NCBI GenBank assembly: GCA_016840065.1
Contig: JAEOTB010000091.1
Coordinates: 1-50,608, forward strand
DNA from: Candidatus Hermodarchaeota archaeon
GTDB taxonomy: Archaea; Asgardarchaeota; Hermodarchaeia; Hermodarchaeales; Hermodarchaeaceae
Direction of reading: 5' to 3'
Length of the DNA: 50,608 nt
Under the pieces are notes generated by a model, which did no database searches, was not told the origin of the DNA, and saw only the letters and a program-made list of their open reading frames with translations. Positions 6,271 to 15,613 of the stretch are shown piece by piece. Each line of letters opens with the position of its first letter. The stretch's first letter is position 1. The position numbers and the translations under genes are program-made.

Positions 6271-7917
6271 CTAGTTAGACTGGCCTCGGCGATAGAGTTG
6301 TACTACACCATTATTGAAGACGAGACATATTTCTGCTTGTGTAGCAAGCCAGTCCACGATATCCGTATCCAGAGGAGTCCACTGAACACCAGAGGGAAGC
6401 CAGAAACCATTCTCCTCCATAAAGGAATGGACCCCAGCGAAAGCGAAGGTTGTAGCATGATCCCCGCCCACAAATAACTGGATTCCCCCTGCCACGTCTG
6501 TATTTCGTTCTAAGTAGTATTCGAGATAGTATGTAAAGAGATGGTCTCCGACAATGACTGCATCAGTTGGTGCATGAGCTGCTAGCCACTGATTACTAAC
6601 CTGGATAGGGGGAGTTACACTACAACCGTAGCCAAAGAAAGGATCTCTGTTAAAAGCCAGAGTAGAAACTGGCAATACAGCAAGAAGTCCAATGATAAGA
6701 CCCGTCTGTACAATTCGAGTGCGCCGAGGATGCGAAGAAGCATATGCGAAAACACCAATCCCTGCGAGTGCCGATAAAGGTGCAAGTGAAAAAATGAATA
6801 ATCGATAAGTCAGAATTAGATTAACTGAAGAGTGGCCACTGAAGAAAGCGTAGAATGATATAGCAAAGAGAGCGAATACCCAAGAGGAGAAGAGGATTTT
6901 AACCTGTGTCGAAAGCTCATCAATGGATGCAAGACCCATCCAAGCAAGAGTAATCGTAGCTAATAGAGGAGCTAGTAGAAGAAGAGTAGGAGCAGGAAGC
7001 ACTGTAAGTGGAAAGATTGGGCGAAAGATAAGACTACCTGCCAATGCGATGACTGCTACAATCATTAACCCACCTAGCACTAATTTGAGATCAGTAGTCG
7101 TACCTGTGGCTAGGAGCCGGCGTAGGTTGAGAGCACCAAAGAGAACGATATATGCAAACAACCCCACAACAAGGCTGGTCGTATCTACTGGTAGTAAACC
7201 AGCACAGTTGAATATAACATAATACAACACGGCGAAGGCAAACACTGAGAAATATCCGAATGTTTGGAAGAGCCAAGACCATCGAGTTAGTTCTCCGCGG
7301 CGAAGGCTGAATATTTGCGTTGAGATAACTGCAAAAAGAAGGGCTGTACCTGCTACGAGAAATGTTAGGTGATGTATTGGAATAATTACACCTACACAAA
7401 TCACAACTGGTAAAACCCGTACCACTCGACTTGAAGAACGGGTGACAAAAGCGAAGAGCGCTGCAGAAAGAAAAAGACGAGCTAACCCTTCTTTATACGT
7501 AGTCCCCATTATCAGAGTGAGAGGACTAGCAAAGCCCATCAAGAGAAGGCTCGTTAACGCAATCAGTCCACTACCTGTTAGCCTGCGAATGAGTAGATAG
7601 AAGAAGACAAGAGAAAGGCTGCATAACAACGGAATGAGAAACTGTCCCACAGTGATAGTATCTATTCCGAGAAATGCTGAGAGGAGAGCGATAAGGATAT
7701 TCAACCCAGGCCAATGATCTGCATAATCACCCCAGATGTCGAAGTATCCCCATTGCAAAATACTGTCAGCTTTTGCTATATGCACCCACGGGTCAGGGAG
7801 ATAGGGGGCTGCTAACACGAATGCTGGGATTAGACGTAACCCAATGCACAGTACAAACGCAGCGACGGTTACAACTGCCTGTACATTATTCCAGAAAGGG
7901 TTTGTTGAAGTCTCCAT
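6271..7917 (-). CDS. Multi-pass membrane protein, GT-C glycosyltransferase-like
   Basis: The 548 residues hold about a dozen hydrophobic helices and a C-terminal soluble part of about 100 residues. After the first helix an extracytoplasmic loop reads YLPDPWVHIAKADSIL, followed by DYADHWPG. Acidic residues in this loop are the catalytic feature of GT-C enzymes that use polyprenyl-phosphate sugars. Family membership is inferred from topology and the acidic loop, not from a diagnostic full-length match. The ATG follows GGGGGT with eight-base spacing. It starts 21 bases after the ABC permease gene ends, so the two are probably co-transcribed. The protein at 47326 has the same layout. Confidence 0.6.
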   Translation of the reverse strand: METSTNPFWNNVQAVVTVAAFVLCIGLRLIPAFVLAAPYLPDPWVHIAKADSILQWGYFDIWGDYADHWPGLNILIALLSAFLGIDTITVGQFLIPLLCSLSLVFFYLLIRRLTGSGLIALTSLLLMGFASPLTLIMGTTYKEGLARLFLSAALFAFVTRSSSRVVRVLPVVICVGVIIPIHHLTFLVAGTALLFAVISTQIFSLRRGELTRWSWLFQTFGYFSVFAFAVLYYVIFNCAGLLPVDTTSLVVGLFAYIVLFGALNLRRLLATGTTTDLKLVLGGLMIVAVIALAGSLIFRPIFPLTVLPAPTLLLLAPLLATITLAWMGLASIDELSTQVKILFSSWVFALFAISFYAFFSGHSSVNLILTYRLFIFSLAPLSALAGIGVFAYASSHPRRTRIVQTGLIIGLLAVLPVSTLAFNRDPFFGYGCSVTPPIQVSNQWLAAHAPTDAVIVGDHLFTYYLEYYLERNTDVAGGIQLFVGGDHATTFAFAGVHSFMEENGFWLPSGVQWTPLDTDIVDWLATQAEICLVFNNGVVQLYRRGQSN

Positions 7918-7938
7918 CTTGATAAACCCCCGATAGGC

Positions 7939-9075
7939 TCACTGAAGAACTGTACCTGGTGGAATGGCAGCCGCACGACGAGCAGGGTAGAATCCACCGA
8001 ATATTCCACTTAATACTGCTGCTAATGCAGAGGCAACCAAGTTGATGGGATAATAGTATGGAGCGATGTAGGTTCCAGCTAGAATATATGTTACGAATAT
8101 ACTGATAGAATCAGCGAGAACAACACCTATTGCAACTCCTAGAATTCCTGCAGCTGCACCGATAAGGAGTGCTTGGGCAATGATAAGAGTCATAACGCTT
8201 CGTCGAGAGGTTCCGAGTGCCCTTAACACAGCAATTTCGAAGACGCTTTGTTCAACAGTATTGTGCATTACATAATAGACTCCAATAGCCATAACTAATG
8301 AAATAACAAGCCCCAAAGCCCACAGGATTGAATATAGTTGGGCAGTTGTTAGTTCAACATACTCACTCATAGCCCGTTCAGGTAACACCTGGATTCCAGA
8401 AAAAGAATATTCTAAAGACGCAGCAGTAATTTCAGATTGTGAAGGGTCATGGAGTTTTAATTCGACTAAAGAAAAAGCTGCACCAAACGAGGGGGCTAAC
8501 TGCCTTGCTTGCGACTCGGATACAAGAACCTCAAAATCGTGAGTTTGGTTCGACTCGAAAATTTGTAGGCACTCCCAAGTTTGAGATGTGTACTGCCAAG
8601 TTAGCGTAATATTATCCCCAACCTCTACCCCTATTTGGCTGGCAAGCACATTTCCTACAAATATACCTGTTGATAAATTTGGATGAGATAAATTTAGAGG
8701 GAGTGACTTCATCGAAGTAATCACATCAAGAGCTGCACCTCGTACAACCGCCGAGTAACTGGAAATGGATCCGTCTGGCACAATTTCTGCAACTAGATAC
8801 AACTGTGAACACGATTGAGCGACGTTTGCATGACTAATTGCGCTAGCTGTAGAATTTGAAAGCCTACTATCAGAAATGCTTGTCGAACTTTTGTTAAGAA
8901 CAACTAGGTAGGGAGAGCTGGTCAGAATACCTGCTAATTGGCTCGAAGAGTAGGAGAACCCTCCGCCAACTGACGTAGAGGTCACGATGAGCGCAACACA
9001 AAGTGCAATCCCCAATATCGCCGAATAGGTCCGACGCCAATGAAACAGAAGACTCTTCAGACCAAGCCGGAGCAA
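7939..9075 (-). CDS. ABC exporter permease, FtsX/MacB type (first subunit)
   Basis: The 378-residue protein has an N-terminal helix (about 17-38), a large external MacB-periplasmic-like domain (about 40-240), and a C-terminal FtsX core of three helices. The core contains VFEIAVLRALGTSRRSVMTL, the cytoplasmic coupling loop seen in LolC/MacB permeases. Such permeases use ATP for mechanotransmission or lipid and peptide export rather than solute uptake. The start is TTG 9075, four bases after GGTGAT. The partner ATPase is divergent, 127 bases away. The second permease is at 9879. The substrate is unknown; an envelope component is a reasonable inference from the location. Confidence 0.8.
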   Translation of the reverse strand: MLRLGLKSLLFHWRRTYSAILGIALCVALIVTSTSVGGGFSYSSSQLAGILTSSPYLVVLNKSSTSISDSRLSNSTASAISHANVAQSCSQLYLVAEIVPDGSISSYSAVVRGAALDVITSMKSLPLNLSHPNLSTGIFVGNVLASQIGVEVGDNITLTWQYTSQTWECLQIFESNQTHDFEVLVSESQARQLAPSFGAAFSLVELKLHDPSQSEITAASLEYSFSGIQVLPERAMSEYVELTTAQLYSILWALGLVISLVMAIGVYYVMHNTVEQSVFEIAVLRALGTSRRSVMTLIIAQALLIGAAAGILGVAIGVVLADSISIFVTYILAGTYIAPYYYPINLVASALAAVLSGIFGGFYPARRAAAIPPGTVLQ

Positions 9076-9202
9076 GGGATCACCATTCTACACCCAGCTC
9101 GTATCCTTAACTTAAACCTATTCACCGAAGAGTTGAATATCAACGATTGATATAGATGTTATCGAAGAGAGATTTCACTGCTGAACAACCTGTGTGAGAA
9201 AG

Positions 9203-9874
9203 ATGAAGGCCATCCATGCAACTAAGATTCAGAAGATATATCATCGACCCAGTGACTCCTTAGAAGTATTAACTGGCGTTGACCTCCAAGTAACACAAGG
9301 AGAAGTCGTACTTGTCAAAGGACGGAGCGGAACAGGAAAAACAACCTTACTAAAAATTATAGGATGCATGGAACCACCCACATCTGGAATCTTACACATT
9401 CTGGGTACAGATACTTCGAAGCTCACTTTGGAGGAACTTACCCAATTACGCGCCAAATATTTCGGGTTCATTTTCCAATCCTTTAATCTACTCCCTGCCC
9501 TGACAGTCTTGGAAAACATCGAATTACCTCTTGCGATTCGAGGAGTGAAGAGAGCCCCCCGAAAAGAGGAATCGGAACTGGTACTCGACCAGTTCCAACT
9601 ACGCCATCTAGCCCAAAGACTTCCCGAAGAGTTGAGCACTGGCCAGATTCAACGTGTCGCAGTGATGCGGGCTCTTGTCGGTAAAGCGCCAATTCTCATC
9701 GCCGACGAGCCAGCCGCCAATCTTGATCAAGAAAACGCCATCAGCCTTTTCTCTATGCTTCGTGAAGTGAATGATACCCGACAGACTACAATCGTATTAT
9801 GTAGCCAAAAGAACCTAGCCAATAGCTACGCCGATACTATTTATCGGATTGAGAATGGACGTTTGGTGACATAG
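9203..9874 (+). CDS. ABC transporter ATPase, LolD/MacB type
   Basis: This is the ATP-hydrolysing subunit for the flanking FtsX-type permeases. The sequence shows Walker A GRSGTGKTTLL, a Q-loop in IFQSFNLLPALTVLENIELP (typical of LolD/MacB ATPases), a signature LSTGQIQRVAVMRAL, and Walker B ILIADEPAANLD. The signature is LSTGQ where most relatives have LSGGQ. The H-loop histidine appears replaced: the region reads TTIVLCSQKNLANSYAD, where TxIxVTHD would be usual. Either ATG 9203 or GTG 9194 could be the start. The gene is on the opposite strand to both permeases and converges with the second, four bases apart. A TATA-like TGATATAGA lies at 9149-9157. Confidence 0.88.
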   Translation: MKAIHATKIQKIYHRPSDSLEVLTGVDLQVTQGEVVLVKGRSGTGKTTLLKIIGCMEPPTSGILHILGTDTSKLTLEELTQLRAKYFGFIFQSFNLLPALTVLENIELPLAIRGVKRAPRKEESELVLDQFQLRHLAQRLPEELSTGQIQRVAVMRALVGKAPILIADEPAANLDQENAISLFSMLREVNDTRQTTIVLCSQKNLANSYADTIYRIENGRLVT

Positions 9875-9878
9875 TATT

Positions 9879-11294
9879 CTAGGAGATTTCGCGCACTTCT
9901 TTTCGAGTTAACGATGCGGTGTGCGCAATTTGACGGATGCTACGCCCCACAACTATAACACCCAAACCTGTACAAACGGTGATTGTAATCCACAGGTATG
10001 TCACATCAAGTATTAACACATCAGTGAGTAGCATCGAAAACATGACCGCGAACACGAAGCCGATGGAGGTAGAAATAATACCAAAGAAACAGAGAGGAAC
10101 TAGAAACATAAGGAATACATCACGCATCCTTCCGCCTAGAATGAATAGTGTTTTGACGGTTTCTCGGTTCTTCGTAACGACCTCCACCAAGAGACCTGAC
10201 ACGTTTAAACCTACAGTAGCTAGTATTACTAATGCAAGAGTTACAAGGAAAATCCTGAGATCGCCAAAGACACGAGAGGTATAAGCACTTCCTGTGGAGA
10301 AAGATACAATTTCAAGACGGCCCAAAACTTGATCAAAATTATAGAAAGCTTCGCTCTCCCACCAGAACATAGTCGGTTGAGGTGGTCTTCTAATAAATCC
10401 TTCAGGGGTATCAAACACTATTTCACTAGCTTCGCCTCCTCTAAGAGAAACAAGTTCGGATAGGTTACCGCAATCGATTATGTAATCTCCAAATGGTAAT
10501 TGGAGAACCGCAACACCCAGTGCGTTTGTTTCGAACTCTGCAATGCTCCCGTAATGATAAACACTTATGACAACATTGCTGGGGTCAGATAAACCAGTAA
10601 CTCGGACGGTGACTGTGTGAGGGCTGACGACAATTTCCCGATAGAACTGGGGAGTAATCAGAGAGGTATTGATTTTAGCTCTAGCGCAAGAACTCAAAGT
10701 TGAGTAGATGCCTCTTAGAGTGTTTGCCACTAACCGAGGCACATAGACCTGGTGATCTAGACTTGCTACCCCCGTGATTACTAGACCAACGACTCTCACT
10801 TCTATTAAAGAAGCAGTGAATGTAGAGGTAATCACTAATTCATCTCCGATGCTGAACCCCGTCCGAGTACCGACAAAACAAACCCCGAGTCCTAGCGATG
10901 ATACGTTGCTTAACTGAAGAGGAAACGTATTCCAGAACACAGGTTCCACTCCCCGAATGAATAATGGATGTTCTACACCATGATGGCGAACGACACAAGG
11001 AGCTACCGTTTCCCGGCTCACCCAAGCCGTTCCCTCTAATTCCATTAAATCCTCTACTAGATAATCCGAGATAAGTCCTGTAGGGACAGCTGCTGCTCCT
11101 CCTGCAGTAACGGTAACGCTATCAGCAAAAACATCACCATGGACATTCCACTGAATCTCTAATAATCCTTGAACCATTAATAATGCTGATGCAAAGAGTA
11201 CAGAGAGCAGTGATAACACGATTAGTAAACTCCGCCTGCGTCCTCGATATAAGCTGAATCCTACACGTATTAAGAATCTAGTCACATGTCTCAC
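9879..11294 (-). CDS. ABC exporter permease, FtsX-like, with an extra beta-sandwich domain (second subunit)
   Basis: The 471-residue protein has one N-terminal helix (about 20-42) and three C-terminal helices (about 350-465), the FtsX/MacB plan. The connecting external region is longer than in the first permease. It contains a segment near 220-300 (VTVRVTGLSDPSNVVISVYH through LGVAVLQLPFGDYIIDCG) that resembles a carboxypeptidase-regulatory or prealbumin-like fold. The start is GTG 11294, overlapping the TGA of the upstream epimerase gene by four bases, so the two are translationally coupled. It presumably pairs with the permease at 7939 to form an asymmetric transporter. Confidence 0.72.
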   Translation of the reverse strand: MRHVTRFLIRVGFSLYRGRRRSLLIVLSLLSVLFASALLMVQGLLEIQWNVHGDVFADSVTVTAGGAAAVPTGLISDYLVEDLMELEGTAWVSRETVAPCVVRHHGVEHPLFIRGVEPVFWNTFPLQLSNVSSLGLGVCFVGTRTGFSIGDELVITSTFTASLIEVRVVGLVITGVASLDHQVYVPRLVANTLRGIYSTLSSCARAKINTSLITPQFYREIVVSPHTVTVRVTGLSDPSNVVISVYHYGSIAEFETNALGVAVLQLPFGDYIIDCGNLSELVSLRGGEASEIVFDTPEGFIRRPPQPTMFWWESEAFYNFDQVLGRLEIVSFSTGSAYTSRVFGDLRIFLVTLALVILATVGLNVSGLLVEVVTKNRETVKTLFILGGRMRDVFLMFLVPLCFFGIISTSIGFVFAVMFSMLLTDVLILDVTYLWITITVCTGLGVIVVGRSIRQIAHTASLTRKEVREIS

Positions 11295-12304
11295 AAGCCA
11301 GAGTCATATATGGTTGAAAATTCCTCCAAAAATGCTTCCGCGGTCGCACGTACTGCTTGAGCACTGGTGTAACGTGGGTTCCAGCCTAGCTCTTTAAGAC
11401 GACTGATATCGAGGAGCATTTGTTTCACATCTCCCTTCCAGCCTCGGCCCCCATCTACACCCCCTGAATATTGAAGCTCAACATCAGCAAGACCCATTAC
11501 TTCTGTTACTATTTGAGCGATTTCCTTCACGCTTGTTCTATCCTCGGAGCCCACATTGAAAATCTCTACCTGCCTTTGCGTTAATGCATAACACAAGATA
11601 AGACATTCGATGCATTCGCTAACATACAAATACGACTTTGTTTGGGTTCCATCACCCAATATTTCCAGTCGGTTAGGCGTTTTGTGTAGCTTATCTATAA
11701 AATCACGAACCACACCGATTTTTGCCCTAGGTCCAATGATGTTCGCTAAGCGACAAATAACAGCACGGAATCCATGAGTGTGGGCATAAGAGGAGATTAA
11801 TCCTTCTGAAGCAAGTTTTGCAGCTCCGTACATTGACATAGGTTTAATCGGACCGTAATCCTCGGGTGTGGGCAATAACTGAGCATCTCCGTAGATGGTT
11901 GATGATGAAGTAAAGACGAGGCCTTTCACTGTTTTAGTTTGTCGAATCACTTCTAGGAGCTGAAAAGTAGTTACTACATTCTGTTGGAAATGGAGCTCGG
12001 GGTTTGTTATTCCCGTTCTCACCTGCGGGTTCGCAGCCAAATGGAATACGAGTTCACACCCTTCTAATGCGCGCGAAGTATCCTTGAAGTCGAGGAGATC
12101 GCCTTGAAAGAAATGGAAATTTGGAGATTCTTGAGCGGTTTCCAGGTTTGCGAGGCGCCCACTAGATAGGTTATCTAATACATGTACTTGTTTTCCTTGC
12201 TCAAGGAGGAGATCAACGATATGGCTCCCAATAAACCCAGCACCCCCAGTAACGAGAATCCGTTTTGCTTTAAGTTTGGAAATCAGACTTGCATGTGTTC
12301 GCAT
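11291..12304 (-). CDS. NAD-dependent UDP-sugar epimerase (extended SDR)
   Basis: The 337-residue protein has the NAD fold motif GGAGFIGSHIVD near residues 20-31, DNLSSGR after beta-strand 2, FHLAANPQV, the catalytic FTSSSTIYGD and YGAAKLASE (YxxxK). A substrate-binding GDGTQTKSYLYV follows. The pattern is that of UDP-glucose/UDP-glucuronate 4-epimerases. It is third in a minus-strand run (GT2, this gene, ABC permease) with spacings of 14 and -4 bases, which argues for one transcript. The exact sugar cannot be read from the sequence. Confidence 0.85.
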   Translation of the reverse strand: MRTHASLISKLKAKRILVTGGAGFIGSHIVDLLLEQGKQVHVLDNLSSGRLANLETAQESPNFHFFQGDLLDFKDTSRALEGCELVFHLAANPQVRTGITNPELHFQQNVVTTFQLLEVIRQTKTVKGLVFTSSSTIYGDAQLLPTPEDYGPIKPMSMYGAAKLASEGLISSYAHTHGFRAVICRLANIIGPRAKIGVVRDFIDKLHKTPNRLEILGDGTQTKSYLYVSECIECLILCYALTQRQVEIFNVGSEDRTSVKEIAQIVTEVMGLADVELQYSGGVDGGRGWKGDVKQMLLDISRLKELGWNPRYTSAQAVRATAEAFLEEFSTIYDSGL

Positions 12305-12318
12305 GGTCGTTACATCTC

Positions 12319-13281
12319 CTATCTACTCGGTGTGGATACAGCAATTACGTCATCGTATCGGTCCCAGTGATTACGCTTCTTCGTAAAACGCCGGCGAAGC
12401 CCCTCAGGTAAACGCCGATATCCTGTTCCCAGTAGAAGGCCTAAACCCTTGATAAATTCATAGAACAAGGCATATGGCATCTTTCGCAATCGATGAATTC
12501 TTGCTAAGAATTGTATTTCACTAAGGAGATACCGAATTCCTGATCCTATTAATGTTGTAGACGAGAAGCCAGTATCAGGAAAGACCGCGGTGAACGAGGC
12601 GCCGGAGTCAAAATATTCTCGAAAGACCTGTCGAAGTGTGTAGTGGTGAGAGTGGTATACAATCGATTCGGGTTCGTACACAATGCGATACCCTGCTTTT
12701 AGGACTGTCCGAGACCACACCCATTCCTCCGACTTTAGCATTTCAGGCAGAGGAAACTGTTCAAGGACATCACGACGAATGGCAGAACTTACATTTGAGA
12801 AGAATAACTGCTCCAGTCCTAAATCATTAGTCTTGCAGAATTCGAAAACCCGGCGTTTAGGAGGGTAAAAGCGTAAGCGAGAGAACTGTTCCATTGGTGA
12901 AGCGTCTGGCCAAGGAATCTGGCGACTGTATACACCTGCTACTCTCTCATCCTCGAAGTGTCGAATCATGCTACGGAGCCACTGACGATTTGCAATCTTG
13001 ATATCAGCGGATACGCAGACGCATATTTCACCCTTTGTCAGTCGGACACCAAGATTACGAGTGCCACCATAATTGTAATCCTCTGGCTCGACGCGGATGA
13101 CGCTTTGCCCATAGCTGCGAGCAATTTCAGGCGTACGGTCATCTGAAGAGTCCATTACTAGAACATCAATCTCCCCCGAATAATCTTGATTGAGAATGTC
13201 ATGTAAAAGGGGACCAATATACTTCTCAACATTTCGTGTTGGGACTATGACACTCACGCTTCTGCCTTTACTGTCAACCAC
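12319..13281 (-). CDS. Glycosyltransferase family 2
   Basis: This cytoplasmic inverting transferase adds a sugar from a nucleotide donor. The GT-A fold is recognisable from VSVIVPTRNVEKYIGPLL at the N-terminus, VMDSSDDRTPEIA, the GGTRNLGV region and the metal-site-like SADIK in place of a classical DxD. The later EEWVWSRTVLKAG supplies the usual acceptor-side acidic residues. Length is 320 residues, normal for rhamnosyl- or glucosyltransferases of this class. GTG 13281 follows GGTG with six-base spacing. It heads the operon with the epimerase at 11291. Confidence 0.85.
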   Translation of the reverse strand: MVDSKGRSVSVIVPTRNVEKYIGPLLHDILNQDYSGEIDVLVMDSSDDRTPEIARSYGQSVIRVEPEDYNYGGTRNLGVRLTKGEICVCVSADIKIANRQWLRSMIRHFEDERVAGVYSRQIPWPDASPMEQFSRLRFYPPKRRVFEFCKTNDLGLEQLFFSNVSSAIRRDVLEQFPLPEMLKSEEWVWSRTVLKAGYRIVYEPESIVYHSHHYTLRQVFREYFDSGASFTAVFPDTGFSSTTLIGSGIRYLLSEIQFLARIHRLRKMPYALFYEFIKGLGLLLGTGYRRLPEGLRRRFTKKRNHWDRYDDVIAVSTPSR

Positions 13282-13372
13282 TTGCTACACCATCAGTTAA
13301 CCTTTGTATTATTGAAAAAATAGTTTATCCATTTTTTTGCTCAGCACAAGGCACTATATCAGATGAGTTACA

Positions 13373-14083
13373 CTACAGCTTTTTTGTAACAAACCGCTTC
13401 TTTAAGAGAAATCTAAAAATCCGTAGACCATCCCGAATCCAGTTTAGAGAGGTTTGACCACCTTTCCTCCGACGATAAAAAATTGGAATTTCGTTGTATC
13501 GATATCCAGTTTGATGAACTTGAATCTTTATTTCTGATGAGTAAGACATTCCAGTCTCTTGAAGGTGTAGTGACTTGAGTATTTCACGTTTAAAAACCCA
13601 CATACCTGACTGGGAATCCTTGAATCTGACCCCAAATAGAAGGCGAAGAATTAGTGAAAAAAGAAGGTTTCCAAATCTCTTGATTGGTGTAAAAGCACCA
13701 ACCTCGTGATGTAGCAGGCGATTTGTACTAATAAAGTCTGAATCAGAAGAAATCAGACGAGCTGCTAGTCTATAGATTTCCTTAGCAGGATAGGTTCCAT
13801 CTGCGTCGAGGGTTACAATGATATCCCCTGAAGCCTTCTCAAACCCTGTAAGATAGGCTCTACCATACCCCCGCCGCAATTCCACGATGACCTCAGTATT
13901 TTCCCATTCAGAATAAGGTTGAGGTGGTGATTGCTGAGATTCATGCTCTGGTGTCCAAACTATTATTATTTCATATTGAGAGCGAGTAGACAATACAGAG
14001 TGAATGTCAGAGATTACTTGGTCGATGGGTTCCCTATCTCCGTAGACCGGTATAACCACAGATATACTCAACCCAGCTTGCAT
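13373..14083 (-). CDS. Glycosyltransferase family 2, dolichol-phosphate-sugar synthase-like
   Basis: The 236 residues match the compact GT2 catalytic domain without membrane helices. The N-terminal ISVVIPVYGDREPIDQVI, the donor-site TLDADGTYPAKEIYRL and the later FKDSQSGMWVFKRE are typical of DPM1-type enzymes. These make polyprenyl-phosphate-mannose or -glucose, the donor used by GT-C transferases on the outer face. That would suit the five GT-C-like proteins in this locus, though it is inferred. It begins 13 bases after the radical SAM gene ends and is probably co-transcribed with it. Confidence 0.82.
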   Translation of the reverse strand: MQAGLSISVVIPVYGDREPIDQVISDIHSVLSTRSQYEIIIVWTPEHESQQSPPQPYSEWENTEVIVELRRGYGRAYLTGFEKASGDIIVTLDADGTYPAKEIYRLAARLISSDSDFISTNRLLHHEVGAFTPIKRFGNLLFSLILRLLFGVRFKDSQSGMWVFKREILKSLHLQETGMSYSSEIKIQVHQTGYRYNEIPIFYRRRKGGQTSLNWIRDGLRIFRFLLKKRFVTKKL

Positions 14084-14096
14084 GACCAGTAATTCC

Positions 14097-15494
14097 CTAA
14101 GTCTTTGTTAAGAAGTCTACGAGATAGTTTTGTGCATTGATCTCTTCGGTAACAGAAATCGCTAGGTCCATTAGCTCCTGAAATCTTTCATCGGATATAT
14201 GTTTGGAGAAATGTAGAATTCTAGCCTTAAACCCTAGCTGACTGTAGTCGAACGGTTCACATATTACACCCTCCTCCAGAAGCTCTTGGTATACTCTCGT
14301 TCCAGGGATAGGATTGAAGAGTGCAATATTAACAAAGGTGGGCTGGATTTCCTTCAGCAACTCCAATGTCGCAAGCAAATCATCTTCAGTTTCTTCAGGA
14401 ATTCCAATCATTACGAATGCGGTCCAACGGATACCACTTGAATTTAGGATTGCTGCCCCTTGCCGGATTTTAGCCACTGTGAGACCCTTGTTTAGGTATT
14501 TGTGTATCCGATCACTACCCGATTCAACACCTACGCGAACTCTATAGCAACCAGCCTGCTTCATCATATCTAGTAACGTCTTATCGATTCTATCGATTCT
14601 GACGAAGCATTCCCATTCTATCTTCAGATTCTCTCTGTGCAAAGCCTCACAGAATTTGATCACTCTTTTTCTATCCAGGTTGAAAGTGGGGTCTCGGAAT
14701 GAAATGTATCCTACATTGTGTTTCTCTACCAAACGACGAATCTCTTCAATAACATATTCTATCGAGTGATACCTTACCTTTTGTCCCCATAGATTTCTAA
14801 TAGCACAAAAAGAACAGGAGTATGGACACCCACGACTAGTTACAACTACGCCTAAATCAACGGGGCGGTATGTGTCGAAATTGATAATGGATTCGATGTC
14901 AGGGAATGCTGATTCATCTAGGACTGCGATGAGGGGGCGGTCTGGGTTGTGGATAATCCTGTCCTGTTCCTTATACGAGATGCCTAATACGTCATCAAGT
15001 GGGTTTCCGTGGTGAAGATTATTCACAAGTTCTAAAACTGTCAGTTCCCCCTCCCCGCGAACTACGACATCGATGTTAGGTGAGGAGAGGAGAAGTTCAG
15101 GCTTGGTTGTTGGAAGATGACCTCCGACAATCACAGTAACTTCGTCCTTCCACTCCTTTACGATTTCTGCGACGCATAGAGTGGAACCATATTTACCTTC
15201 AGCTATCATGCCTATACCAATAACATCAGGGTCGACATCTTCGATAACACTCCGCACTTCCTTCCATAGAGGATGGTGCTTATTCTTCAACGCATCCAAA
15301 TATCTCGGGAATTCAGCAGCTGAATCTCTAAAGGAGCGGGTTGACAAACCCACATCATGTTCACCGTCAAAGATTAACGTTTTATGACCTGCTCTGTTGA
15401 GTGAAGCACTAAGATAGGATAACCCCACAGGGTAATACTGCCGATATATCCCCATAAATCGGTGAAAAGGAGGATCTATCAATAGAACTTTCAT
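14097..15494 (-). CDS. B12-binding-domain radical SAM protein
   Basis: The 465-residue protein combines an N-terminal cobalamin-binding-like Rossmann domain (about 1-190) with a radical SAM core (about 195-400). The first begins KVLLIDPPFHRF. The cluster ligands are in RGCPYSCSFCAI (CxxxCxxC). Further motifs include GEGELTVLELV, GVESGSDRIHKYL and MIGIPEETEDDLLATLELL. The base-off cobalamin motif DxHxxG is not obvious, so B12 binding may be base-on or lost. Class members methylate or rearrange unactivated carbons in lipids, sugars and antibiotics. Here a modified lipid carrier or sugar is the natural guess, but the substrate cannot be named. Confidence 0.82.
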   Translation of the reverse strand: MKVLLIDPPFHRFMGIYRQYYPVGLSYLSASLNRAGHKTLIFDGEHDVGLSTRSFRDSAAEFPRYLDALKNKHHPLWKEVRSVIEDVDPDVIGIGMIAEGKYGSTLCVAEIVKEWKDEVTVIVGGHLPTTKPELLLSSPNIDVVVRGEGELTVLELVNNLHHGNPLDDVLGISYKEQDRIIHNPDRPLIAVLDESAFPDIESIINFDTYRPVDLGVVVTSRGCPYSCSFCAIRNLWGQKVRYHSIEYVIEEIRRLVEKHNVGYISFRDPTFNLDRKRVIKFCEALHRENLKIEWECFVRIDRIDKTLLDMMKQAGCYRVRVGVESGSDRIHKYLNKGLTVAKIRQGAAILNSSGIRWTAFVMIGIPEETEDDLLATLELLKEIQPTFVNIALFNPIPGTRVYQELLEEGVICEPFDYSQLGFKARILHFSKHISDERFQELMDLAISVTEEINAQNYLVDFLTKT

Positions 15495-15613
15495 CTAGAT
15501 AAACCACATCGAATTAGTAAACCTGAACCCGATACAAAGACGCTTCTTTTTATGCTTTAAGGGTTCTTAATCGACCTGTGTTCTTGTATCAGTAGATTGT
15601 CGTGAAATGTACA

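Noticed and set aside
13313..13320. T tract as terminator after the GT2 gene at 13373
   Set aside because: It lies only about 32 bases before the next gene's start on the same strand and could equally be part of that gene's promoter; evidence too weak to call.
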